This document shows, piece after piece, positions 35,768 through 43,667 of a DNA stretch of 64,000 nucleotides. Where the stretch lies: the NCBI RefSeq assembly GCF_002364335.1, contig NZ_DEXW01000061.1, forward strand, positions 9,160 to 73,159, in the 5' to 3' direction. How positions within the stretch are numbered: the first letter of the stretch is position 1; the number at the start of each line of letters is the position of its first letter. The translations under genes were made by a program, and so were the position numbers. The stretch comes from Winogradskyella sp. UBA3174 (lineage in GTDB: Bacteria; Bacteroidota; Bacteroidia; Flavobacteriales; Flavobacteriaceae). A model generated the notes under the pieces. That model was not told the origin of the DNA, did no database searches, and saw only the letters and a program-made list of their open reading frames with translations.

Positions 35768-35904
35768 CTTGCGAAAGCAGGAATCTAATAATATTTATTT
35801 ACAAGAAGTTTGCTTCTTGTGAAAACTATAAAAAACTATTTGTTAAGTCATTGACTTAAGTAAAAGATTCTAATCATTAATTATGAGATTCCTGCTTTCG
35901 CAGG
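35768..35904. repeat. 137-base repeat element with 19-base terminal inverted repeats
   Basis: CTTGCGAAAGCAGGAATCT at 35768-35786 and AGATTCCTGCTTTCGCAGG at 35886-35904 are inverted copies (18 of 19 match). Each holds its own small palindrome around GCGAAAGC. Inside lie a perfect 8-base hairpin ACAAGAAG/CTTCTTGT (35801-35820) and the palindrome TTAAGTCA-T-TGACTTAA (35843-35859). No ORF or clear target duplication is seen. It fills the whole gap between aroC and the symporter gene and ends 10 bases before its ATG. Confidence 0.7.
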
Positions 35905-35914
35905 TATATAGCTT

Positions 35915-37240
35915 ATGAAAAAACTAGCATTACATTGGAAGATTATTATAGGAATGGTTCTCGGAATCATTTTTGGTTTTATAATGAATTCAGTAGACGG
36001 TCAGCAATTTGTGACCGATTGGATTTCACCTTTTGGCACCATATTTATTAACCTTCTTAAGCTTATTGCAGTACCACTAATCTTGGCGTCTTTAATTAAA
36101 GGCATATCAGATCTTAAAGATATTTCTAAGATTAAGAGTATGGGATTAAGAACCATATCGATTTATATAGGCACCACTTTAATTGCCATAATAATTGGAC
36201 TGTCAATTGTTAATTTGGTAAAGCCAGGTGCTGGAATGCCTCAAGAAACTATCGAAAAGATTAAACTGAAGTATGAGAACGATGCTGGTGTTACAGATAA
36301 ATTAGCGAAAGCGAGCGCACAACAAGATACAGGACCATTACAGGCTTTGGTAGATATCTTTCCAAGTAATATATTTCAGGCAATGGGAGATGCAAAAATG
36401 CTTCAGATTATATTTTTCGCACTTTTTGTAGGGATTTGTTTATTGCTTATTCCAGAAAAGAAGGCCAAGCCAATGATAGATATTTTCGATGCGCTTAATG
36501 AAGTCGTCATGAAAATGGTAGATCTAATTATGCTTTTTGCACCATATGCTGTTTTTGCACTTATGGCAAATGTTATTATTGCTTTTGATGACACCGAAAT
36601 ATTAGTCAAACTTTTACAATATGCTTTTTGCGTTGTAGGTGGATTAATTCTTATGATTGGATTTTACATGTTATTGATAAAATTCTATACTAAAAAATCA
36701 CCATTATGGTTTTTAAAACAAATTAGTCCAGCGCAATTATTAGCATTTTCTACTAGTAGTAGTGCGGCAACGTTGCCTGTAACTATGGAACGTGTAGAAG
36801 AACATCTTGGCGTAGATAAAGAAGTTTCTGGATTTGTATTACCAGTAGGAGCTACAGTAAATATGGATGGTACGAGTTTATACCAAGGTATTGCAGCTGT
36901 TTTTATTATGCAGGTAATTTGGCCAGAAGGTTTAACATTTACCAACCAATTGGTCATTGTGTTAACTGCATTATTAGCCTCAATAGGAAGCGCAGCAGTG
37001 CCAAGTGCAGGAATGGTTATGCTCGTTATTGTATTAGAATCTATTGGTTTTCCACCAGAATTATTACCGATTGGATTGGCATTAATCTTTGCAGTAGACA
37101 GACCTTTAGATATGTGTAGAACTGTGGTTAACGTTACAGGAGACGCAACAGTTTCTATGATGGTAGCAAAATCACTAGGTAAGCTTCACGATAATCCTAA
37201 ACCAAAAGAATGGGATGATAATTATGAGGCTGTAAAATAA
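35915..37240 (+). CDS. Dicarboxylate/amino acid:cation symporter (DAACS family)
   Basis: The 441-residue protein has about eight membrane segments. Its DAACS transport-core motifs are AFSTSSSAATLPVTMERVE (the serine-rich hairpin), GATVNMDGTSLYQGIAAVF (the NMDGT motif) and VDRPLDMCRTVVNVTGDA (the substrate-binding Arg/Asp helix). Relatives take up glutamate, aspartate or C4-dicarboxylates with Na+ or H+. It precedes the GshB-type ligase gene by 66 bases on the same strand. Glutamate or aspartate supply to that pathway is plausible, but not shown. Confidence 0.92.
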   Translation: MKKLALHWKIIIGMVLGIIFGFIMNSVDGQQFVTDWISPFGTIFINLLKLIAVPLILASLIKGISDLKDISKIKSMGLRTISIYIGTTLIAIIIGLSIVNLVKPGAGMPQETIEKIKLKYENDAGVTDKLAKASAQQDTGPLQALVDIFPSNIFQAMGDAKMLQIIFFALFVGICLLLIPEKKAKPMIDIFDALNEVVMKMVDLIMLFAPYAVFALMANVIIAFDDTEILVKLLQYAFCVVGGLILMIGFYMLLIKFYTKKSPLWFLKQISPAQLLAFSTSSSAATLPVTMERVEEHLGVDKEVSGFVLPVGATVNMDGTSLYQGIAAVFIMQVIWPEGLTFTNQLVIVLTALLASIGSAAVPSAGMVMLVIVLESIGFPPELLPIGLALIFAVDRPLDMCRTVVNVTGDATVSMMVAKSLGKLHDNPKPKEWDDNYEAVK

Positions 37241-37306
37241 TTTTTCATCCTCATTAAAAGTCATTAACTTTAGTGAATACATTTAATCAACTAAAACTAT
37301 ATTAAA

Positions 37307-38344
37307 ATGAATGTTTGCTTTATAATGTACCCTTGGGAAGACATAGACCCAGAAAATGATACAAGTTTAGCTTTGATAAAAGAATGTGCAAAACGAGGTC
37401 ACGGTGTTGCTATGTGTACACCAGCTAATTTAACCATTAGAGATAGTGTTACTAATGCATTTTGTAATGTTATTAGTCGCATGGATAAAGTACCAACAAC
37501 ATTAAAATCATTTTATAATAAAGTCAAATTAAGAGAAGAAATGTTACCATTGGCTGGTTTTGATGCTATTTTCTTTAGAGCAAACCCGCCTTTAGATCCG
37601 ATAATGCTAAATTTCTTGGACTCAGTTAAAGATGATGTATTTATCATTAATTCGTTGCAAGGTATGCGCGAAGCTAATAATAAGCTTTACACAGCTGCTT
37701 TCGGTGATGCCCATAGTAATATTATACCGAATACGCATGTGTCTAAGAACAAAGCCTATTTGGTACAACAGATTAAAGAATCTAAAGCCGATAAGATGAT
37801 TTTGAAACCATTGAATGGTTTTGGAGGATCTGGTGTAATTCTTATAGAAAAATCTGCGATGAATAATATAAATTCACTTTTAGACTTTTATATCAGCGCA
37901 GGAGATGGTGATTCTAATTATGTAATTCTTCAAGATTATATTGAAGGAGCAGATCAAGGAGATGTTAGAATTCTACTTTTAAACGGAGAACCAGTAGGCG
38001 CAATGAAACGTATTCCTGGTACTGACGATCATCGATCTAATGTATCAGCAGGAGGAAGTATTGCAAAACATTCGTTAACTAAAACGGAAAAGGCGTTGTG
38101 TAAGCAAATTGGACCTAAATTAGTTAAAGATGGTCTTTATTTTGTTGGTATTGATGTTATTGGAGGAAAGCTAGTTGAAGTAAACGTAATGTCTCCTGGT
38201 GGTATTACATACATTAATAAAGTGTATAAGAATAAAACTAAAGTAGAGGAGAAGGTTATTGACTTTTTAGAAAGTAAAGTTGTAGATCAACTTCAGGCTT
38301 TTGACAGACGCACAAGATTACGTAAAGCAGTAGATGATGCTTAA
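37307..38344 (+). CDS. GshB-type ATP-grasp ligase (glutathione synthetase family)
   Basis: The 345-residue protein follows the GshB pattern: N-terminal NVCFIMYPWEDIDPENDTS, RANPPLDP, ATP-binding ILKPLNGFGGSGVILIEKS, QGDVRILLLNGEPVGAM, RIPGTDDHRSNVSAGGS, then GIDVIGGKLVEVNVMSPGG with the Mg2+-binding Glu/Asn. GshB joins glycine to gamma-glutamylcysteine. No gshA is present in the window and the neighbours are peptidases, so the substrate may be a different glutamyl peptide. It is first in a packed unit ending with the CPBP gene. The next gene starts 55 bases downstream. Confidence 0.85.
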   Translation: MNVCFIMYPWEDIDPENDTSLALIKECAKRGHGVAMCTPANLTIRDSVTNAFCNVISRMDKVPTTLKSFYNKVKLREEMLPLAGFDAIFFRANPPLDPIMLNFLDSVKDDVFIINSLQGMREANNKLYTAAFGDAHSNIIPNTHVSKNKAYLVQQIKESKADKMILKPLNGFGGSGVILIEKSAMNNINSLLDFYISAGDGDSNYVILQDYIEGADQGDVRILLLNGEPVGAMKRIPGTDDHRSNVSAGGSIAKHSLTKTEKALCKQIGPKLVKDGLYFVGIDVIGGKLVEVNVMSPGGITYINKVYKNKTKVEEKVIDFLESKVVDQLQAFDRRTRLRKAVDDA

Positions 38345-38399
38345 AACAGTTTTAAGTCCTAGTTCAAAATTAGCTAGTATATCAATAAGAGTTTTATAA

Positions 38400-39215
38400 A
38401 TGAACCCAACGCATATTAATTCTTCGTTAGTTTCGGTTAAATGGTTGAATGCAAACCTTAATACCACAAGCTTAATTGTACTAGACGCAACAATTAATAA
38501 AGCTATTAGTAATACGGCTGAACGTATTCCGAATGCACGTTTTTTCGATATTAAAAAGAAATTTAGTACTATAAGTGCTCCATTTCCTAGTACGTTACCA
38601 ACAGCAGAACAATTTCAAGAAGAAGCAAGATTGTTAGGTATTAATGAAGATTCCGCTGTTATAGTTTATGATGACAAAGGCATTTACTCAAGTGCCAGAG
38701 CTTGGTGGTTATTTAAAACATTTGGATTTAAAAATATTGCTGTTTTAGATGGAGGCATACCAGAATGGTTAAATAATAATTTTGAAGTCGAACATTATAA
38801 AGATGAAACATATCCAATAGGTAATTTTGAAGCTAAGTTAAATCTAGAATTAATGACAGATTTTAATGGTATCAATACTTTTTCTAATAAGCCAGATTCT
38901 TTAATTATAGATGCACGTTCAGAAGTACGTTTTAAATGTTTAGTAGATGAACCAAAAGCTGGTTTGCGACGTGGTACAATACCTAATTCTGAAAACTTAC
39001 CGTACACCGAATTATTAAATGGAAATAAATTGAAATCTAAAACAGAACTTTCAGAAATCTTTAATAATTTAGTAGAAGATAAAACTGAGTTGGTGTTTAG
39101 TTGTGGCTCAGGTATTACGGCTTGTATTTTAGCCTTAGCAGCAACACTTTGTAATTATAATAATTTAACAGTCTATGATGGTTCGTGGACTGAATATGGA
39201 AGTTTAACAAAATAA
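38400..39215 (+). CDS. Sulfurtransferase with two rhodanese domains (MST/thiosulfate type)
   Basis: The 271-residue protein has two rhodanese modules. The N-terminal one is inactive-type with RIPNARFFD and YDDKGIYSSARAWW. The C-terminal one has the active loop FSCGSGITAC with nucleophile Cys235. The six-residue loop CGSGIT is of the mercaptopyruvate-sulfurtransferase type. It moves sulfane sulfur to a thiol acceptor. Its neighbours are the ligase gene upstream (55 bases) and a TerB-like gene 4 bases downstream. Sulfur delivery to a glutathione-like thiol is a reasonable guess. Confidence 0.88.
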   Translation: MNPTHINSSLVSVKWLNANLNTTSLIVLDATINKAISNTAERIPNARFFDIKKKFSTISAPFPSTLPTAEQFQEEARLLGINEDSAVIVYDDKGIYSSARAWWLFKTFGFKNIAVLDGGIPEWLNNNFEVEHYKDETYPIGNFEAKLNLELMTDFNGINTFSNKPDSLIIDARSEVRFKCLVDEPKAGLRRGTIPNSENLPYTELLNGNKLKSKTELSEIFNNLVEDKTELVFSCGSGITACILALAATLCNYNNLTVYDGSWTEYGSLTK

Positions 39216-39219
39216 AATA

Positions 39220-39555
39220 ATGAAAACAATAGACTGGACAAGAGATGAACTCGTAGCATACATTTTACTGTTTGCGGCAAATTCAGATTTTAAAGAAGAT
39301 CCAAAAGAAAAAGAGATGATTCTCGCTTTGGTAGATAAAAATACCTTCCAAGAGATTTATGATGAATTTCATACGGATAATGATTACCGTAGTATCAAAA
39401 AAATAACTATTAGTCTAGAACAGCACAATTACAGTGAAGATGATATAGATGTATTGTTAGAAGATATAAAAGTTCTTTTTTATATTGATGATGATTTTAG
39501 TATCAACGAACAGATTATGTTTCGTTTTTTAGAAAAACTTCTAAAGAACTCGTAA
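39220..39555 (+). CDS. Small acidic protein, TerB-like
   Basis: The 111-residue soluble protein is helical and acidic. Two EF-like or TerB-like turns stand out: AANSDFKEDPKEKEMILAL near the N-terminus and DDDFSINEQIMFRFL near the C-terminus. This arrangement of Asp and Glu before helices resembles the TerB fold, but the match is loose and no domain is certain. Its stop overlaps the next start by one base (TAATG), showing tight translational coupling to the amidohydrolase gene. Confidence 0.6.
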   Translation: MKTIDWTRDELVAYILLFAANSDFKEDPKEKEMILALVDKNTFQEIYDEFHTDNDYRSIKKITISLEQHNYSEDDIDVLLEDIKVLFYIDDDFSINEQIMFRFLEKLLKNS

Positions 39556-40385
39556 TGCAAAGACTTTCCGTTGATTCCATTATAGCTAAAATAGAATCTG
39601 AAGAAACCTTTCACGCAATTTCAGAGGACTATTCATTTACCTTAAAAATAGATAACTATGTAGCATATGCTTGCGCAGCAGTGCATGATGGTCACCAATT
39701 TAGAAAAGAACTTTGGAGCAATTGTTTACATAGCGAATACGATAGGTGGTACGAGGAAGATCCAGAAACTAAAAATATGGTGATTTCGCATCCAATTTTA
39801 ATTGCAAGTTGTGATTCGCGTTTCGAATATGATTTGAATCGTGTACCAGAAGAAGCTGTTTTTGAAACCGCTTGGGGAAAGCAACTTTGGAAAACCCCGT
39901 TATCCGATGCCCAAAAAACAGAGAGTCTAAAGAAACATACTAAATTTTATAAAGTGGTACATGCGCTAATCTCTAAGCTTGAAGAAAAGTTTGGTGTTGC
40001 TATAATTTACGATATGCATAGTTATAATTGGCAACGATGGGATAGGGAAGTGCCAACTTGGAATTTAGGAACATCTAACATAGATAATAAGCGTTTTGGT
40101 AACCAAGTAGAATTGTGGAGAGAAGCTTTAGAACATATTGAATTACCTCATAGTATTAAACAAACTGCAAAAATTAATGATACGTTTCAAGGGAACGGTT
40201 ATTTTCTAAAATATATTACCAATAACTTTAATAATACTTTAGTTTTGGCAACGGAAATTGCAAAAGTATATTGCGACGAATACCATCAAATTAATTATCC
40301 GGAAGTAGTATTTGCTGTAGAAAAGCAATTACAAACACTACTACCAAAACATGCCAACCAATTTTACAATAGCTTTAGAAACTAA
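39555..40385 (+). CDS. N-formylglutamate amidohydrolase-like zinc hydrolase
   Basis: The family hydrolyses N-formyl-glutamate to formate and glutamate, and relatives cleave other N-acyl glutamate or peptide bonds. The 276-residue protein has VHDGH (His44 and His47), SRFEYDLNRVP and IIYDMHSYN (Asp153, His155), which match the family's metal and substrate motifs. There is no signal peptide. No histidine-degradation genes are near, so classical formylglutamate use is unlikely. Both ends overlap neighbours by one base (TAATG at each junction). A peptide-editing role in the operon is the main alternative. Confidence 0.8.
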   Translation: MQRLSVDSIIAKIESEETFHAISEDYSFTLKIDNYVAYACAAVHDGHQFRKELWSNCLHSEYDRWYEEDPETKNMVISHPILIASCDSRFEYDLNRVPEEAVFETAWGKQLWKTPLSDAQKTESLKKHTKFYKVVHALISKLEEKFGVAIIYDMHSYNWQRWDREVPTWNLGTSNIDNKRFGNQVELWREALEHIELPHSIKQTAKINDTFQGNGYFLKYITNNFNNTLVLATEIAKVYCDEYHQINYPEVVFAVEKQLQTLLPKHANQFYNSFRN

Positions 40386-41545
40386 TGTCCCAAATAAAAA
40401 TAACAGAAGAATTTCAAGATTTATTTGATATTGATAGCAATCTTAATAGATTGGTTAAAAATATTGAATTGCTGAACTATGTTAATCCTTTAAATATTGC
40501 GTCAGAAAAGAAGAAATTTTATTCCTCAAAATACAACTACGAACCTCAGTTTAAGTATCCAAAAATTAAATTCAACGGTTATAAACTACATCGCTTATTT
40601 TTCTCTCAACGTTTAGAGCGGATAGAAGATGAGGACATTAGACAATTATATGAAGATATTATTTATGAGTACTCTGGTTTAATAGAATGTATTGAAACGA
40701 TTGGGAAAGGACGAAAATTTTATTTTAATAGTTTAAAAAGTTTTGGCACTCCAACCGAAAAAGATATTGAAAATGCTAAGTTTATTTTGCGTTTTGATGA
40801 TGCTGAATTTGACCAAGAAATGCTGCCGCTTTATAATGTAGACGAAGCAAAACACTATTTTGAAGACTACTCTAAGCGTTATGATTTTGATTATAATATA
40901 AGAATCTCAAATAACCTTTCTGCTGTAGCTATGGTGTTAAATAGCACTCAAACATTGGTGTTACGTAAAAGTCATAAGTTTAGTTTAAACCAGCTTAAAG
41001 TATTAACTAATCATGAGATTGGTGTGCATATGGTTACGACTTTTAATGGACTTTCACACCCACTTAAAGTATTTTCTAATGGCTTGCCAAATAATGTAGA
41101 AACTCAAGAAGGTTTAGCAGTCTATTCAGAATTTATGAGTGGTTGTTTAACTATGGATCGTTTAAAGGAATTGGCTTTTAGAGTCATTGCTGTAGATAGT
41201 TTAAATAAAGGTTATGATTTCTCAGACACCTTTCATTTATTACATAATCAACATAAACTAAACAGAGATAAAGCCTTCGGTATTACACTTAGAGTACACA
41301 GAGGTGGTGGTTTTACTAAAGATCACTTATACCTTTCTGGTTTACGTAATACCTATAAATATGCTCAAAACGGTAAAGATTTAGGTATTTTGCTTACAGG
41401 AAAAGTTAGTGAAGAGTATATACCAACCATAGAAAAAATGCAAAGTCTAGGTTTAGCAACACCTCCAAAGCATTTTACAGATGCCTATGTTACAAACAAT
41501 AACAAGAATACTAATTTAGATTTTATACTGCGAAGTTTGAAGTAA
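40385..41545 (+). CDS. QEGLA-motif (DUF1704/MATCAP-type) metallopeptidase-like protein
   Basis: The 386-residue protein carries HEIGVH (His210, Glu211, His215) and the QEGLA motif (residues 241-245). These are the metal and catalytic marks of the family once called DUF1704, which includes the vertebrate tubulin-tyrosine carboxypeptidase MATCAP. A bacterial member is named as modulating flavohaemoglobin expression. A helical N-terminal part precedes the catalytic domain. The HExxxH plus downstream Glu pattern supports a metallo-carboxypeptidase role. It overlaps the amidohydrolase gene by one base and is followed 6 bases later by the membrane protease gene. Confidence 0.88.
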   Translation: MSQIKITEEFQDLFDIDSNLNRLVKNIELLNYVNPLNIASEKKKFYSSKYNYEPQFKYPKIKFNGYKLHRLFFSQRLERIEDEDIRQLYEDIIYEYSGLIECIETIGKGRKFYFNSLKSFGTPTEKDIENAKFILRFDDAEFDQEMLPLYNVDEAKHYFEDYSKRYDFDYNIRISNNLSAVAMVLNSTQTLVLRKSHKFSLNQLKVLTNHEIGVHMVTTFNGLSHPLKVFSNGLPNNVETQEGLAVYSEFMSGCLTMDRLKELAFRVIAVDSLNKGYDFSDTFHLLHNQHKLNRDKAFGITLRVHRGGGFTKDHLYLSGLRNTYKYAQNGKDLGILLTGKVSEEYIPTIEKMQSLGLATPPKHFTDAYVTNNNKNTNLDFILRSLK

Positions 41546-41551
41546 GGCCTT

Positions 41552-43399
41552 ATGCGTAAACATTTAGTTTTTTTGATCTTATTTTTTGTTTTGTCTCATG
41601 TTACGGCTCAAGTCAAATCTATCAATGAATCAGGTAGTTCAGAATACTTTATCGAAATTTTACAAGATTCTAAAAACTTAAAGTATTCAGAAATTCTTGA
41701 AACTTATAATACATATATTGAAAAAAACCCAGAACAAATTATAAGCCAAATAGAGCGTTGTAAATTCATAGGAAACTCTAGTTATGATGTTTATGAAGAT
41801 TACAACCCTAACTATGATGAGATGATAGATTGTATTGATAATCTAATTAATCGTTATCCGGAAAATCCAGAGGTTTTACTTTACAAGTTAGAATACACTT
41901 GGAGCGACGAGCGTAAAAATTTAATTGCTGATGCTTTAATTAGTTTAGAGAAGAACAAGGATAATTGGACCTATAATCATCAGAGTAGATTGTATGAGTT
42001 TGCTTTTAATTACCATATAGAAGATAATGATGATTTAGCTATAATGTATGCAAAAAGAGCTGAAAGATTTAGTGACAGTCTAGACTTATCAGTCGAAATT
42101 TCGGAAGCTTATTTACGATTAGGTAAAACTAAAAAGGCTAAAGATGCTTTAATGAATGCCTTGTTTTATGACAGTAAATACGGATGGGTGCTAAAACGTA
42201 AAGGCGACTTATTGGTCGATTTTGAAGAAATTGATGAGGCTGTAAAAATGTTTGAACGCGCTAGTATTAAAGATTCAACGCTCACAAATAACGAAAGTTT
42301 ATATAAGATATTTCTTGAGCGTAATAAGATTGATGAAGCACGTAATTACCTCGTAAAGGACACGATAGAAGAATGGGAGAAAGCTGGTAAGATTCAGAAG
42401 TTATTAAATCACGATATTTCTTATTCATCATTTGATACTTCTATTATAAGCTATAGACGTATGCAAGATCTAAGTTATAATGATGATTTTTTTGGTGTAA
42501 AACGTATACGTTTGTTTTTTAAATCCCCATTTCAATTATGGACATGGAATGAAATAACTCATATACTCTTGCTAGTTTTAGCCGTATTTACGCTCTTTGT
42601 TGTGCCATACTTATGGATTTTACCAGTTTATAGTGCGAAGAAGTTTTTCAGAATTAAACTGAACAAAAAGTTAATTGATGTAGATTGGAATTTAAGACAC
42701 TTTTGGCTTATTAGTTTTGTGTATTTGATTTCTCAATTTATTTTAATTTTGTGTTTTTACTATCAAGATTTTATTAATGCTTATTTGGAGGTTGCTTATT
42801 TATATGGAGTAGAGACCTTTAATGAAATTGAAGTTATCTCTGCCAATTCTAATTTATTTTTCTTTTTTCTAATGCTTTGTTTTACAGCGTTATTTTTAAA
42901 TAAAAGACGAATTAAATTTGTTTTCAACACCACTTTTGGCCTCGGAAAAATCATTCTATATGCTATAGGTTTTGTTATTGTAAACGCCATAGTGATTAGA
43001 ATAGTTACTAATTTGTTTGGTGCGGAGGATACTATTGCTGTAATGCAAACTCTAAATTCTAGAGCAGAAATAGATAATGTACTTTCTCAATATGGTTTCA
43101 GCGTTGCTTTCTTTTCAGTTGCTGTAATTGTACCATTATATGAAGAAATCATTTTTAGAGGAATTATACTTAGTAGTATTGAAAAGCATATAGGTTTTTT
43201 AGGTGCAAATATTATACAAGCCTCTTTATTTTCATTGGTACACATGAGTTTTCAACTGTTCTTGTACTATTTTATTTTTGGGCTTATAACAGGTTATATG
43301 GTAAAAAAATCTGAAGGCTTATTTGTAGGGTTTGTATTCCATGCAGTTAATAATTTTCTCGTATTAGTATCTATTGCTTTTTTATCTAGCATTCAATAG
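41552..43399 (+). CDS. CPBP-family intramembrane protease with N-terminal TPR-like region
   Basis: The 615-residue protein has a signal peptide (MRKHLVFLILFFVLSHVTAQ) and then about 290 residues of helical repeats (YPENPEVLLYKLE, AYLRLGKTKKAKDALMNALF, KRKGDLLVDFEEIDEAVKMF), which look like TPRs. About eight membrane segments follow. The CPBP/Rce1-type motif YEEIIFRG (Glu531, Glu532, Arg536) precedes the later His motifs LVHMSFQ and FVFHAVNN. CPBP proteins are glutamyl endoproteases in the membrane, and some prenyl-type processing enzymes belong here. The fusion puts a repeat domain on the outside of the membrane enzyme. It ends the operon. Confidence 0.85.
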   Translation: MRKHLVFLILFFVLSHVTAQVKSINESGSSEYFIEILQDSKNLKYSEILETYNTYIEKNPEQIISQIERCKFIGNSSYDVYEDYNPNYDEMIDCIDNLINRYPENPEVLLYKLEYTWSDERKNLIADALISLEKNKDNWTYNHQSRLYEFAFNYHIEDNDDLAIMYAKRAERFSDSLDLSVEISEAYLRLGKTKKAKDALMNALFYDSKYGWVLKRKGDLLVDFEEIDEAVKMFERASIKDSTLTNNESLYKIFLERNKIDEARNYLVKDTIEEWEKAGKIQKLLNHDISYSSFDTSIISYRRMQDLSYNDDFFGVKRIRLFFKSPFQLWTWNEITHILLLVLAVFTLFVVPYLWILPVYSAKKFFRIKLNKKLIDVDWNLRHFWLISFVYLISQFILILCFYYQDFINAYLEVAYLYGVETFNEIEVISANSNLFFFFLMLCFTALFLNKRRIKFVFNTTFGLGKIILYAIGFVIVNAIVIRIVTNLFGAEDTIAVMQTLNSRAEIDNVLSQYGFSVAFFSVAVIVPLYEEIIFRGIILSSIEKHIGFLGANIIQASLFSLVHMSFQLFLYYFIFGLITGYMVKKSEGLFVGFVFHAVNNFLVLVSIAFLSSIQ

Positions 43400-43667
43400 A
43401 ATAAACCCCAAAGCTAAATGTTTCTGTCTATCATTTTCACTGACACTAATAAGAGGTTAGACACGTCTCTAAATAGAATCTGACTCATTCCTTACTAACT
43501 GAAGTAAGGGGCAGACCAACATCATCTTGCTTTGAGGTTTCTAATTACTAAGCTTAAAACTAATATCTTAAAAAGCTTAGAACTAAGTTATGCTCATTAA
43601 TAGAATAAAAAAACCAATACGGAGTGTATTTGGCTTTTTTGATTCGTAAACTCTTCTTTTCACTGAG
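43400..43667. other. Gap between convergent genes with three hairpins
   Basis: No ORF is supported. It contains a CCTTAC/GTAAGG hairpin (43490-43509), the inverted pair CTAAGCTT/AAGCTTAG (43548-43580) and the terminator described next. Confidence 0.6.
43605..43640. terminator. Bidirectional terminator between CPBP and MuiA-like genes
   Basis: CCAATAC and GTATTTGG form a stem with one bulge, flanked by an A run on the left and six T on the right. It can end both converging transcripts. Confidence 0.75.
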
